A DNA stretch of 64,000 nucleotides. It comes from Capsicum annuum. Taxonomy: Eukaryota > Streptophyta > Magnoliopsida > Solanales > Solanaceae. Of the stretch, positions 1 through 10,917 are shown one piece after another (positions within the stretch are counted from its first letter, which is position 1; every line of letters begins with the position of its first letter). The notes under the pieces were generated by a model. That model had not been told where the DNA came from. It worked only from the letters and a program-made list of their open reading frames with translations, and did no database searches. The translations under genes and the position numbers were made by a program. Where the stretch lies: NCBI RefSeq assembly GCF_002878395.1, contig NC_061120.1, positions 98,470,654-98,534,653 on the forward strand. The letters are read 5' to 3'.

Positions 1-1293
1 ATCGAAAACTACTGAATGGTATTAACTGATTGAGGTCTAGACTGAGTACTAAACTAGACTAAAAGAATACTAAGTCTACTGAGTTTTTCCTAAATTCTGT
101 AACTGAATGAGAGTACTACTTATAGTGACGTAACCATTATTGTACTATGACTTACCATGGCTCTAAATAATCAGCTAAATTGTCAAGTGCAAGTACCCCC
201 AGTACTCAATAGTAAAAATAACAGACATGGAATAAACTTGAAACTTGTAAACTAAGAATTTGATCATTCTTCATTCATTGGGGAATTCTAACAAACACTT
301 CTATATCATGAACTTAAACACATGCTAACATGATATAACTTCACTATTCAACACACATGTTAAATTCATCAATCACTTGAAAGGCATAAATTATGCACAT
401 AGTACTAATCAACATGTGAGCACAAAATTTCAATATTAAATTCACCATTTGAGGGCTTTAGCATGATTTCACAAGGTAACACATATAAATCAATTAACCC
501 CACATGAAATTGATCATGAAACGTGGATTTGAAACCCAATTAATCATTTTTAAGCATAGGTATTATCAAACCCAACATAGAATTGATATACTTAAAGTCT
601 AAAAATAGTTTATTAGACTCCAAGGGTTGAAGAAACCCTTGGATGAACACTTCACATACCTTAGTTAAGGAATTTCTGAGAATTGATAGTGGAAATCTTG
701 AGTTTTTTATTTGAAATTAAATTTTCTAGGGTTTTGTTCTTGAGAATTTTTGAGAAAAGTTGAGTTTAATTTCTCTCTAATGTGATAAATTTCATATTTT
801 AAGGGCAAGAGGTTGAGGAAAAATGACCTACATGCCCCTAAGGATGCGATTTTTTAATGACTAAAAAATTATACCATCGAGGCACAAACCGACGCACTGC
901 GTCATTGGCATCGATGCGATAGCCAATACATCGCATCGAGTTAGTGTTGAATCACTGGAAATTGATCCTAAGAGCTAGGGAAAACATTTATCAATGCAAT
1001 AGTCGACGTGGCACTCCAAGATCGCATTGATCCACTGTTTTAGGATTCTAAAAGAGCTTCAAACAAAGTTTAAAAAATCCAAAACTTGTTCAATAATACC
1101 TACAGACATTTTTGATCATGAATCAACCTAAATATCCACCTATAATGGACATAAAGGCCATGAAATAAGATCTCCAACTTTCGAAGGCTAGAATTTCACT
1201 AAGTCTTAATACTTAGCTAGAATATTCTAAGTATGGGACCTCTTATCAAGCTTAGTAGGCTGAATTAAGCTAAGAATTTTGTGGGGTCTTACA
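1..1293 (-). mobile_element. Truncated LTR (element P)
   Basis: This looks like the outer part of a long LTR lying in minus orientation. Its outer edge reads GGGGTCTTACA on the + strand, so the minus strand starts TGTAAGACCCC, a usual Gypsy LTR start. The sequence just beyond 1293 is coding relic of another element (A), so the edge is an insertion boundary. The rest of the element lies left of the window. There is no coding content. A cluster of short inverted repeats sits at 890-1030. The boundary is inferred from the TG start and the abrupt change to protease-coding sequence. Confidence 0.6.
890..1030. repeat. Short inverted-repeat cluster in LTR P
   Basis: TCGATGCGAT at 911-920 and its exact reverse complement ATCGCATCGA at 930-939 form a perfect 10-bp inverted repeat. 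CATCGATG at 909-916 is itself a palindrome. Related pieces such as GACGCACTGCG and ATCGCATTGA follow up to about 1030. Other LTR families in the window have similar clusters built on different sequences. Confidence 0.65.
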
Positions 1294-1800
1294 CCATGGT
1301 GGTTTCATGGGACTACCTTGTCAGGTGGTTGATATGGTCAGTGCTATACCTGCACGCCAGAGACAGAGGCCTCCAATGTTATCCTCAACTATATCATCCC
1401 TATTTATTTCAAATTCTTATCTGTGTTATTTGACTTGTGATTGAATTTCTCTTATGTCTTTGCATATTGTACTTTGGGTTTCGATTCTGCTTGTGAGACT
1501 TTTGATGTGCCTATCCATGTATCTACCATCGTAGGTGATTCTTTAGTTGTTGATTGGGTGTACCGATCTTGTGTTGTGACTTTTACTGGGTGTGAGACTT
1601 TGGTAGATCTAATTTTCCTTAATACGGTAGATTTTGATGTCATCTTGGGTATGGCTTGGTTAGCTCCTTAACATGTTGTCCTAGATTCTTTTGCCAATAC
1701 TGTGACTTTAGCTTCACACGTTAAGTCCAAGATAGCACTTGGAAGGGTGTGCTTTATTAGGGTCCTAAGATAGTCATATCATTGTTTCATGCTTGTTATT
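1294..1800 (+). pseudogene. Gag tail and retropepsin relic (A)
   Basis: The longest open stretch is 1441-1671. It reads as the core of a retropepsin-like aspartic protease, which in a living element cuts the Gag-Pol polyprotein. Visible family marks are VYRSCVV, then VDFDVILGMAWLAP near its end, matching the DFDVILGMDWL block typical of plant Gypsy proteases. The catalytic D-S/T-G at the start has decayed to LNFSYV. After a stop at 1669 the frame continues with the VLDSFANTVTL block, also typical. A glycine/arginine-rich gag tail cannot be read clearly upstream. Confidence 0.8.
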
Positions 1801-1974
1801 TGGTAGAGAAGGGGTGTTTGTCTTATTTGGCCCATATTCATGATACTAGTGTTATTTTTTATCCTTTTGGTATTCTATTTGTGTTATTTGTGACTTCACG
1901 GATAATTTTCCCCTTTGGGTTTGCTTGGTATGCATACAGATAATGGTATCAACTTTTTTATTAATGTTGAACCA

Positions 1975-2790
1975 GAAAACAAGATAATATTTATTCCTTC
2001 TTAAAGGATGGACCAAATAGAGTTGAAGGAATTGCAATATCAGTTGCATGAGTTGTTAAATAAATGATTTATCCAACCTAGTATATCAGCTTGGGGTGAA
2101 CCTATTTTGTTTTTGAAGAAAAAAAATGGGTCTACGCGTAGGTTTATTGTTTATTGACACTTGAACAAGGTGACAGTTAAGAATATGTATCCACTTCCTC
2201 GAATTGATGATATGCTTGTTCATGCTTCATATGCTTTAGTGTTTTCAAAGATTGATCTGAGATTCAGGTATCGTTAGTTGAGGATTAAACTTTGAATATA
2301 CCAAAGATAGATTTTTGGACTCGGTACGGTCATTATGAGTTCATAGTCATGTCCTCCAGGTTGACCAATTCCCCAATCGGGTTCATGGAGTTGATGAAAT
2401 AGATATTTAGACCGTATCTAAACTCTTTGGTTGTTGTTTTTATAGATGATATCTTTGTTTATTCAAAGAGTTAGGCCGACCATGAGGAGTATTTGCAGAT
2501 TGTGCTTTAGTGATTGAGGGATGAGAAATTGTATTCTAAGTTCTCCAAGTATGAGTTTTGATTGGAGTCTATTTTTTTCATAGGCGATGTGGTGACCGAG
2601 GATGATATTGTGATCGATCCATCCAAGAGTGTAATGGTTCGTGATTGGGCTAACCTATTACTCCTACCGAGATTTGGGTTTTTGTTGGTTTAGTAGGTTA
2701 CCGTCAGTGCTTTGTTGATGGTTTTTCATAGATTGTATCCCATTGATCAAGTTGACTCAGAATAAGATTTCCTTTTAGTCGTCCGATGCT
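1975..2790 (+). pseudogene. Reverse transcriptase relic (A)
   Basis: Reading across frames gives the blocks of a Gypsy RT in the right order: ELKELQYQLHELLNK (about 2020), PILFLKKKNGSTRRFIVY (2102-2155), [17 protein letters not shown] (2161-2211), then the catalytic box FIDDIFVYSK starting at 2439. The two aspartates of the box are still encoded at 2445-2450. It ends with the connection region, where DPSKSVMVRDWA (about 2620-2650) is visible. Stops interrupt nearly every block and the section after 2290 is frameshifted. The enzyme copied element RNA into DNA. Confidence 0.85.
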
Positions 2791-2799
2791 TGTGAGGCG

Positions 2800-3240
2800 A
2801 GCTTTCAACAGCTTAAGGTTTTGTCGACTTCATCTCCTATCTTTACCTTACCCAAGGAGGGCATGGGTTTTACTATCTTCTGTGATACTTCTGATGATGG
2901 TTTAGGTGTCATGTTGATGCAGGAGGGTAAGGTGATTGATTTTAATTCTTGTCATTATTTGGAGTTGTATACAATTGTGTTTTTTTTAAAGTTGTGGAGG
3001 CACTGCTTGTATGGAGTGTGCTGTTAGATTTTCTCGGATCAGTGTAGCCTTCAGTATTTCTTCTCCCAGCAAGATCTTAATATGAAGCACCGCCATTAGC
3101 TCGTGTTGCTTAAGGATTATGACTTGACTATTCCATATCATCTGGGAAAGACTAATATGGTTGCATATGCCTTGAGTCGAAAGTTGACTAGCATGGCTAG
3201 CTTGGCATATCTTTTGACCCAGGAGAGGCATTTAGCTTAG
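2800..3240 (+). pseudogene. RNase H relic (A)
   Basis: The open stretch 2821-3027 carries FTIFCDTSDDGLGVMLMQEG, the usual start of the Gypsy RNase H domain with its first catalytic Asp in CDTS. HYLELYTIVFFLKLWRHCLYG corresponds to the helix bearing the catalytic Glu. After a stop the SLQYFFSQQDLNMKHR and LLKDYDLTIPYHLGKTN blocks follow to about 3200. The domain normally removes RNA from RNA-DNA hybrids during reverse transcription. It follows RT directly, as expected. Confidence 0.85.
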
Positions 3241-3369
3241 AGTTTTATTTTTTTGCTAATCAGATGGTTAGGCATAATGTTTGGTACCTGGGTGTGGTTC
3301 AACATTTGTGGAGGATAGGTCTTTCTTGATGGGGTAAATTTTGGCTCATCAGTTTGATGATATTGGGTA

Positions 3370-4356
3370 GAGAGTATTTGGGATAAGGTGTTGTGTTGTG
3401 AGGCTAAGGAAGCCTCACTTAATTCTGATGGTATTTTGAGGATTGGAGGCCTAGTTTTTGTGCTGAGAGTGGGTGATTTGATTAGACTAATTTTGGAGGA
3501 GGCTCATTTTTCTACGTATTCCATCCATCTGGAGTGACGAAGATGTATCATGATTTGAGAAAAAATTACTGGCGAGGTGGTATGAGGAAGGATGTAGCAG
3601 ATATTATGGCTCGTTGCCTATGTTTCCAGCAGGTGAAGGTCGAGCATTTGAGACCTGGTGGTTTGCTTTAGAGGTTACCCATTTCCGAGTGGAAATAGAA
3701 ATGGATCACTATAGACTTTGTGAATGGTTTACCTCGTACTTGTTGTGGTTCTTACAATATTTGGGTCATCATCGATATATTTTCCGATCTACTTATCCCA
3801 TTACAGTCCAGCCTTTGTTTAGTGCTGAGAGGTTGTCCCATATCTACATTTGTGCGATAGTTCATCTTCATGGTGTGCTGGTGTCTATAATCTCATATCG
3901 AGGTTCAGTGTTCACATCTCACTTTTGGAAGACTTTTTAGGAGGAGTTGGGAACTCAAGTTGATCTTAGTATAGCTTTTCACCCCCATACTGATGGTCAA
4001 TCTGAGCAGACTATTTAGGTTTTGAATGATATTCTCTGCACTTGTGTTATGGACTTTAGAGATCAGTGGGAGAAACATCTAGCTTTAGTGGAGTTTGCGT
4101 ATAATAATAGCTACCATCCTAGATAAGATGGCTCCTTTTGAGGCTTTGTATGATAGGCATTATTTCTCTACAGTTGATTGTTTTGAGGTTTCTAATATTA
4201 GATCTCGATGTATGAACTTGCTTCATGATTCTTTGAATAGAGTTTGGGTCATTTTGGATAGACATTGAGCGACTCAGATAAGGCAGAAGTGCTATGCATA
4301 TCGTAGACTTCGTGCCTTGAGATTTAGTATTGGTGATCGCGTCTTCATTCATCTAC
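3370..4356 (+). pseudogene. Integrase relic (A), C-terminal part lost
   Basis: The zinc-binding N-terminal region is visible as TKMYHDLRKNYWRGGM (about 3536-3583) followed by ARCLCFQQVKVEHLRPGG. The Cys spacing is disturbed to C-x-C. The catalytic core is scattered over frames: WITIDFVNGLPRT near 3705, VSIISYRGSVFTSHFWKTF at 3883-3940, DLSIAFHPHTDGQSEQTI at about 3962-4010. The C-terminal FEALYDRHYF and RALRFSIGDRVF blocks end at about 4350, where the sequence switches to element B. The chromodomain and 3' LTR are absent. Confidence 0.8.
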
Positions 4357-5210
4357 TTGGTCAGTGGAGCTGCAATCGATGAAAAACCCTCAACAAAACG
4401 CCAATAATAGCCTGCTAAACCAGCAAAACTCCAAATCTGGGTATTAGAAGTAGGCCTAGCCCAATCACGAACTGTTATAATGTTGGCTAGATCGACCATA
4501 ATACCATCCTTGTTCAACACCTGACCCAAGAAAGAGACAGTCTCCAACCAAAACTCAAACTTAGAAGACTTAGCATACAACTTATCATCCCTCAATATAA
4601 AAAACACAATCTGCAAATTCTCCTCATGATTTGTGTCACGCTTGGAATTAACCAAGATATCATCTATAAATTCAATGACAAAAGAGTAGAGCTATGGTGA
4701 AAATACCCGGTTCATCAACTGCATGAACACGGCTGGGGCATTGGTCAACTCGAATAACATGACTAAGAGCACATAATGACTATACCGAATCAGGAAAGAT
4801 GTCTATGGGATATTCAAAGCTCTAATCCTCACCGGTGATTTCTAAATCTCAAATCAATCTTTGAAAACACCAAAACATCCTAAAGCCAATCGAAAAAGTC
4901 ATTAGTATGAGGGAGATGATACTTATTCTTAACTGTCACCTTTTTTAATTGCAGATAATTAATACACATAACATGGACCCATAATTTTCTTTACAAACAG
5001 AATAGGAGCACCCTAAGGCAGTGATGGATTAGGTCGGATAAATCCCTTATCCAATAACTCTTACAACTGATCTTTCAGTTCCTTCAACTCTGCTAGGGTC
5101 ATCCTATAAGTAGGAATAGAAATGGCTTGGTACCATACTTAACATCAATAGCAAAGTCAATATCATGATCCGGAGGAATACCAGAAAAATCCATAGAGAA
5201 AATATTAACA
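4353..5210 (-). pseudogene. Reverse transcriptase relic (B)
   Basis: Read on the minus strand, the linker GIPPDHDIDF (about 5151-5185) leads into AISIPTYRMTLAELKEL (about 5085-5135), then GAPILFVKK near 5000, and the catalytic box FIDDILVNSK (about 4648-4677). The open stretch 4655-4353 then gives LRDDKLYAKSSKFEFWLE, VSFLGQVLNKDGI and GLAGYYWRFVEGFSSIAAPL, the usual connection between RT and RNase H. It stops at APLTK, where a living element would continue into RNase H. The middle section is frameshifted. Confidence 0.85.
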
Positions 5211-5730
5211 AACTCATAGGCCGCATGAACAAAATCCAAGGAAGGAGGTGAAGCAGTATTAATATCACAAATATGAGCCTAATAAGACAAGCATCCCTTC
5301 TGAACTAAACGCCGAGCTTAAAGGACAAATATAACTCTCTTAGGAGCCTAATGAAGCACACTCCTCTAAGTTGTCCTTGGCACACCCTACGAAACTAAAT
5401 TCAAGGTGTTTGCATAGCAATCTAGGACAACATGACAAACAAATAACCAATCCATACCCAAGATGATATCAAAATCTAGGAGATCTAATACAATCAGATT
5501 TACCCAAGTCTCAAGCCTAGAAAAAGTCACAAAACAAGATCGGTACACCTATCTACCACTAAAGAGTCTCTTATGGGGTAGATACATGAATAGGCATGGC
5601 AAAAGGCTCACAAGTAGAATCAAATTCCAAAACAAAATATGCAGACACATAGAAAAATGTTTATCCCAAATGAAATAACAAAGATGTAGATCTAAAACAA
5701 ATAGGGACGATACCTATGCTGAGACCATCA
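5211..5730 (-). pseudogene. Retropepsin relic (B)
   Basis: The block LLDFDIILGMDWL is readable on the minus strand, with DFDIILGMDW at 5448-5477, followed by LSCHVVLDCYA at 5411-5445. Upstream in translation is the decayed VVDRCTDLVL block (about 5540-5575). These are the C-terminal blocks of the plant Gypsy aspartic protease. The catalytic triplet at the N-terminal side is not clearly readable. It lies between the gag zinc knuckle and RT, as expected. Confidence 0.75.
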
Positions 5731-7130
5731 GAGGCCTTTGCCTCTAGCCTGGAAGGTATAGCATAACACTATCCATATCCACTTCTTGGGCGAGTAGCCC
5801 TGCGACCACCATCATGGGAAGTACTACCTCTACCGCTTGCACCTCTAGTAGAACCTCTACCTCTCATAGTCGATATAGGAGTAACTCTAAAAACATGGTG
5901 GAGACAATTCTTGGCCATATGGCTAGCCTCATCACACACAAAGTAAATCTTGTGGCCCAACTCAATAAAAGGTGGTATGACTAAGCCAGGATGACCAAAT
6001 GAAACTTTTGACCCAAAAGAGCCAGTACCTAAACTCCGCAAGGCTTCCTGCACTGGTCTACCATGATACCCACGGATGCCTTTGGAATCTCTACCATGAG
6101 AAGCATGACCTCTGAACTCGCCCTGATGGCGCACCTACTTGATGCCTCCCTAACACGCTCTAAGAATAGACTTAGTCATCTTAGAATGATCCATAATACT
6201 TTGAAATTATTCCCCATATACTACTATTAGAGTCATGGCAAGCTGAACAGAAACACCCAACCCCTTCACAACCTTTTAAATATTCTTAGACTCAATGACA
6301 ATATTGGCATAAGAATATCTAGATAAGGCATAGAATGTGCCTTACTCTCCACTACAATTATGGAGCCTTACTCTAAGAGATCAAACTTATCTCTCATATG
6401 TTCTCTCAAACTAAATGGCACAAACTTACATAAAAAGGCCTTAGTAAACGGATTCATGATCATTACTGCCAAACCAAGAGGTCAGCAACCAACAAGTGAC
6501 CTCCCTAATCTCTAGCTGTATCTCTCAACTGATAAGTCATGTACACAACTTAATGTTACTCAATCAAACCAAGGTTATGAAACCTCTCATGATAATCCAT
6601 CAAGAAATCATAGGCATCCTCACCTACGACACCACTAAGCCTAGAAGGACCTAAATGAGTGAATCTCTCAAACTTCTTTAGATCCTCAAAGGACATAAAT
6701 ATACTCGCAATAATAGAAGACATAGTAAATATGGCTGGCTGAGAACCGATATAAAGAGGCATCATAGAAGAAAGATAAACTACAGATCTCAAAATACCAT
6801 ACTCAAATGCAGGTACTGAAGAAGGAACCACACTCCAAGTCTTTGGAATCCTATAAGCTAATATCGGTATAATTTGACGATCCATACACAAAATCAGAGA
6901 AACAACATAAGAAAACTCTGGCATAGATGGACGTACAATACTCTAAGATGAAAAAATACCTGGTGCACTCAAAAGAGCATAGATAGAGGAAACTCTGGCA
7001 TAGATGCACCCTTTAAACAGGTAAACAACCAAACCAACAACCCCTCTAACACTGGGGAAGAAAAACTCTGTGGTATAAGAGTGACCCCCATAACTCCAAC
7101 ATACTCAACCTGCGGCTCCATGGAAAGTCC
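5731..7130 (-). pseudogene. Gag relic with degenerate zinc knuckle (B)
   Basis: The capsid part is best read at 6924-6556, with FEDLKKFERFTHLGPSRLSG and EDAYDFLMDYHERFHNLGLI. These match the conserved start of the plant retrotransposon Gag domain. The nucleic-acid-binding tail is at 6134-5769. It has a CCHC knuckle reading YFVCDEASHMAKNC, with the first Cys replaced by Tyr, a single C-to-Y change. It is followed by a Gly/Arg/Ser-rich linker (GRGSTRGASGRGSTSHDGGR) leading to protease. The order is therefore capsid, knuckle, basic linker. Confidence 0.75.
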
Positions 7131-7469
7131 CTTAGAGTTGTCTCTGGATAGAGTATATCCTCGTGCCTATTCTCAATGTCGAAGATGACCATAACTCATA
7201 ACTCACCCTCTATACTAGGCTTTCTCCTAAGATAATAGATCTGTACCTCTTAGATAATAAGATCTGTTCCTCATCTTTAGTGTAGAAAGAATGAAGTATG
7301 TCTTAAAACACAAGGTATGAAAGATCCACAAGATTAGGAACAAAATAAGGAAAGTTTCCTAAAGACATCTTATAGCCTCTCAAAGATATATATGGATGTC
7401 TACGTACCCATCCACGAGACTCTATTAGACACCTCGTTCTTTCACTCTTGAGACCAATGAAAACTGACT

Positions 7470-7481
7470 GCTCTTATACCA
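7470..7481 (-). other. Primer-binding site of B (tRNA-iMet type)
   Basis: On the minus strand the sequence is TGGTATAAGAGC, one base from the standard plant initiator-Met primer site TGGTATCAGAGC. It lies three bases inside the LTR edge at 7485. This fixes B's orientation as minus and marks 7485 as the inner end of its 5' LTR. Confidence 0.85.
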
Positions 7482-8214
7482 ATTTGTCAGGACCCAAGAA
7501 TTAAGGGTCATGATATTACTTGTCACTACTAGACTTGACAAGTAAGCCTGTTGCAAAAACTTATCTGAAATGAGAAATCAATACCAAAACCCAAGGCAAG
7601 ATTCCTAGAACGATGTCAAACTACACATATATAGTAAAAGCAAAAATATAATCAAAGATACCAAACCAAATCCCAAAACCTAGCGTCATAGTGTAAAAAC
7701 GAACTTATATAACTCAAAGTTGAAATTTGCATAGCATATCCAAAAAGGATCAAACTCTATCTCTGAATACAATAATGCATAGTCTAGATAGAAAAATGTA
7801 GTGGCCAACTTAGGATGGATTGATTAATTGCTACCTTGAACAAACACCAAATATTGCCTGAATTAGCTATCTTTGCGGCACCTGGATCTTCACTAAAATG
7901 ACGTAGTAGGGATGAGTACGGTTCACTTGTATTCAGTAGGAATTGTAGGACAATTGAGTAAATTAGAAAATAAAGAATATAAACATAAACTATGGGCACG
8001 ACACCTACAATAAGAAAATATACCAAATAGTATCCCACACCACCTCTACTAATAGTTCTAATATATACACATATATAAAAATAGGTAGGTGAAAGAAGAA
8101 CAAGTATACAAAAACTCCGAATATAAGTACAAGAAGATAGAATAAATCGAAAGATATTAAGACAAAAATAGAAATTAAATCACAGAATAAGAACAATATA
8201 TTAAATGCAATGAT

Positions 8215-8235
8215 TGATGATGATGATGATGATGA
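8215..8235. repeat. (TGA)7 microsatellite
   Basis: Seven uninterrupted TGA units lie inside the LTR of element B. Confidence 0.95.
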
Positions 8236-9469
8236 ATACTATGCATGAGGTTATCGTACAACCTACGTATACAACTACCGAGCTCAGCTTTGGACGTAGG
8301 ACCAAGGAGAGCCTTATCCACCCATACCTGCAGAGCTCTATTCTAAGGTAGGACCAATGGGGTGGGTGGGTTCGTCAATACGTATACAACCAATATTAAG
8401 TACCAATATTCATAACTCTTCACTGATACATACATCGGTAGAGGGTTTTCAAAGATGTCATATTTTCATTCAGAAAAAGCTAGTGTTTCCAGTTTCTCCA
8501 GTATTTCCACAGTGATACCAATGTTTTGTAAATGAATATGATATGAGAATGTAATGCTCACAACCAACCAAAATGAGAATATCCAATATCCAACCAATAT
8601 ATCAACCTTGTAAGCCAAAAATCCACTCGAATCAAACAATCATTTATGATCCAATATAATCAAGAATCCATCAAGTGAAACATGGAAGAAAATGTCATTA
8701 ATACCACATAAGACCTAAAATATAGGCTTTCTCCACAAAAAGCGTGCAACAAAACATACATATATCATTTCCAGGCCAACAACATCATATAAGATCTCAC
8801 ACAGTCACACAGAGCATATAATGTCTCAAAACTACCAAATATTATCCACATAGGCACCCAAATAGGAACATAAATCACCTAAACACATTTTCCATGATAC
8901 AACCCCATACCCATAGTTTGTTTTACATTATTATTAACTACATAACCTAGTCTTAAGAAAATTAAGCCATAACCTACCTGCAAAATTGAAGCAAATAATC
9001 CTTTATCACCCAACTTTCACCTTACACACAGACCCAAAAATTAGCTAAAAATACAAATATAGAATCTATGTGTGAAAAGAAAATAATACTCATATTGCCC
9101 ATTTTTGAATCAGGTCAAAATGGACCCCTGAAATGGATTTTTAAGAAAGAGGGGTAAATTCAAAATTTTAATCCAAAAACATATTTTCCAAGATTAAAGG
9201 GAGACATAGGAGAAAGCCCAAGTGAAAATAAGGTGAAATTGGTATTTGAATAGAAGAAATGACAATTGGGTCTTCAGGGGCAAAATTACCAAATTCCATC
9301 TGTCAATTTGAGTTTAAACAAGATTTAAATTATCTAATCAAAGAAAAGTAGTTGAAATAGGATTTTGGAGCTTACCCAAGCTTTGAATCAGAAGAAAATT
9401 CCCAAAACCTCGATCCTCAAGCTCTATGTCTAAAAAATGGTGAAAGAATTTCGTAAATAGGGGGGTAAT

Positions 9470-9735
9470 CCACCTAGGCATCACCTAAGTCACTACTAGG
9501 TTGCTTAGGTAGCTATCAATTAAGTGACAAGGCATCACTTAAGTGAAGCCTTTCTCATCGCATAAATGCCTTGTCTACGCTTAAGCGACAAACGTCTAAC
9601 ATGCCAGTGTCGCTCAAGCGACCAGGCTATCGCTTAAGAAGCAATTGCTTAAGCAAGCCTGGTGTCACTTAGGTGACACTTTGGTTGTTAGGCCAAGTCG
9701 CTTAAGCTAATAAAGCATCGCTTAAGAGAGAGAAC
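9470..9735. repeat. CGCTTAAGCG inverted-repeat cluster in LTR B
   Basis: About a dozen variants of the core CTTAAG flanked by GCG/CGC occur in 265 bp, in both orientations. The best is the perfect 10-bp palindrome CGCTTAAGCG at 9578-9587. Others read CACTTAAGTG, GTCGCTTAAG and ATCGCTTAAG. The cluster lies about 500-770 bp from the 5' edge of the LTR in its own orientation. Confidence 0.8.
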
Positions 9736-10240
9736 CAACTGGAGACTGGGTGTATTCCAAGTCTCTGCAGATAATTTGAGATTCACGAAGAATTTTGAGT
9801 ACACAAATGAGCTATACTACCCTACTAAATTCGATGCTCCAGACACAATGACAATATCAAATTTTTTTAAAAAATGTCATTTTCATAGAGTTGATCCTAA
9901 GACCTATTTTTACAACTTTCCAATTAGAGGGTCGAAATAAGATATAAAAGACATAAAATTACACAACCATGTTAACAACCTAAAATCGACGTCTTGAATC
10001 TGCTGGCACTGTTTGTTTTGCCATCCGATGCATAGATCAAAAGTTGTTGACCAAAAAACTACTAAGCCTTTTATACCATCAAAAAGCACAATCACACATA
10101 AACCACACCAAAATGCATTGGGAACTATACCAACAATCCCACACCCCAGAAACACCATAATGCAACATAGATGATGGAAAATTGTCAAATCATGCAGAAA
10201 TAAACATTTCAAATAATTTACCCAAAGTCAGGACATTACA

Positions 10241-10917
10241 GTGGCACAAGTGCTCTCGGCCTCGTCCACCTTCCTTTTTAACTTTCTCCTAGATGAGACC
10301 ACTTTTACTTGGACAGGATGGAAAGGAATGTCCATCTCTATATCCCTATCAACATTCTCCTTGGTCACCCCATCAAGTTGGCACATATCAGAGACTAGTT
10401 CACAAAGGTAAGGGCTTTTCTTTTTATCCTAGAGAAGTCTTTCAATTCCATCACTGTATGCGGCTCCAGATTGAACCTTATCCCCCATATAGTATGTGAC
10501 ACAACCAGGGCCTGATTGTAGGTAACATAAAAAGTGTTGTCTGATAGTTAAATTCTCTAGGATACAATGTTCAGCAACCTCTAAGCAGCAGTCATGAAAT
10601 AAGTTCTACTAATCCCCTCAATGGTGGGTCAGTACATCTGGTCCCTACCTTTCTCCAAGAATAGAGTGTCCCACAGCTACTTCATATTAATCTTTTAAGC
10701 CTTATCCTGATACTCGATATTTGAAACTTTTAGTTCACCAAGAACCTTATTTCCATTAGAAATGCCAATGGGGAAATTTACTTTCATAATACAAATAGTA
10801 GGTTTAGGGTCATCCCAAAGCATGATAGGGAGTCTAGCATAGAACACCCTAATATAGCTCGATACCTCAGTTGGAGTAGCCTCTAAAGTGGCATCTAACC
10901 AAACTTTTGGAGCTGGT
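10241..10917 (-). pseudogene. Plant-transposon-like protein, C-terminal half
   Basis: Read on the minus strand, with one frame change and several stops, this region gives KVWLDATLEATPTEVSSY, RVFYARLPIMLWDDP, LWDTLFLEKGRDQMY, and near its end TKENVDRDIEMDIPFHPVQV followed by a basic tail. The style (FYA.L ... DQ.YW ... EGI ... PFHP) matches, from memory, the 'putative plant transposon protein' domain common in nightshade genomes. The profile name I recall is PF20167, and its biochemical role is unknown to me. It is bounded on both sides by LTR edges (B at 10240, C at 10918), and its N-terminal part continues at 21429-21625. Confidence 0.55.

Larger units (their letters stand above)
1294..4356 (+). 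mobile_element. Ty3/Gypsy element A, truncated at both ends
   Basis: A decayed Gypsy polyprotein is readable in the order protease, reverse transcriptase, RNase H, integrase, which defines Ty3/Gypsy (integrase last). The wording of the motifs is closest to plant chromoviruses such as the Tekay/Del group; this is from memory of the family. The 5' LTR and most of gag are missing because LTR P joins at 1293. The 3' end of integrase and the 3' LTR are missing because the sequence switches to element B near 4356. Many stops and frameshifts show that it is long dead. Confidence 0.85.
4353..10240 (-). mobile_element. Ty3/Gypsy element B, 3' part missing
   Basis: On the minus strand, from right to left: a long LTR (7485-10240), a primer-binding site, gag, a zinc knuckle, protease and RT, ending inside the RT connection region at about 4353. 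RNase H, integrase and the 3' LTR are missing. The domain order and motif wording match plant chromoviruses. The outer LTR edge at 10240 cuts into a coding relic (10241-10917), so B inserted there. The 3' loss coincides with the tail-to-tail junction with element A. Confidence 0.85.
7485..10240 (-). repeat. 5' LTR of element B
   Basis: On the + strand it begins TGTCAGGACCC and ends GGACATTACA. The minus strand therefore starts TGTAATGTCC and ends GGGTCCTGACA next to the primer site. It is 2,756 bp long, without coding capacity. A (TGA)7 run at 8215-8235 and an inverted-repeat cluster at 9470-9735 lie inside. The inner edge resembles that of elements C and I: a short direct phrase around TAGTAGG/TAAGCC follows the first 50 bases. 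This suggests that the three are related LTR families. No second copy is in the window. Confidence 0.8.

Noticed and set aside
1852..2049. Minus-strand open stretch
   Set aside because: It is the shadow of the + strand protease-RT linker of element A.
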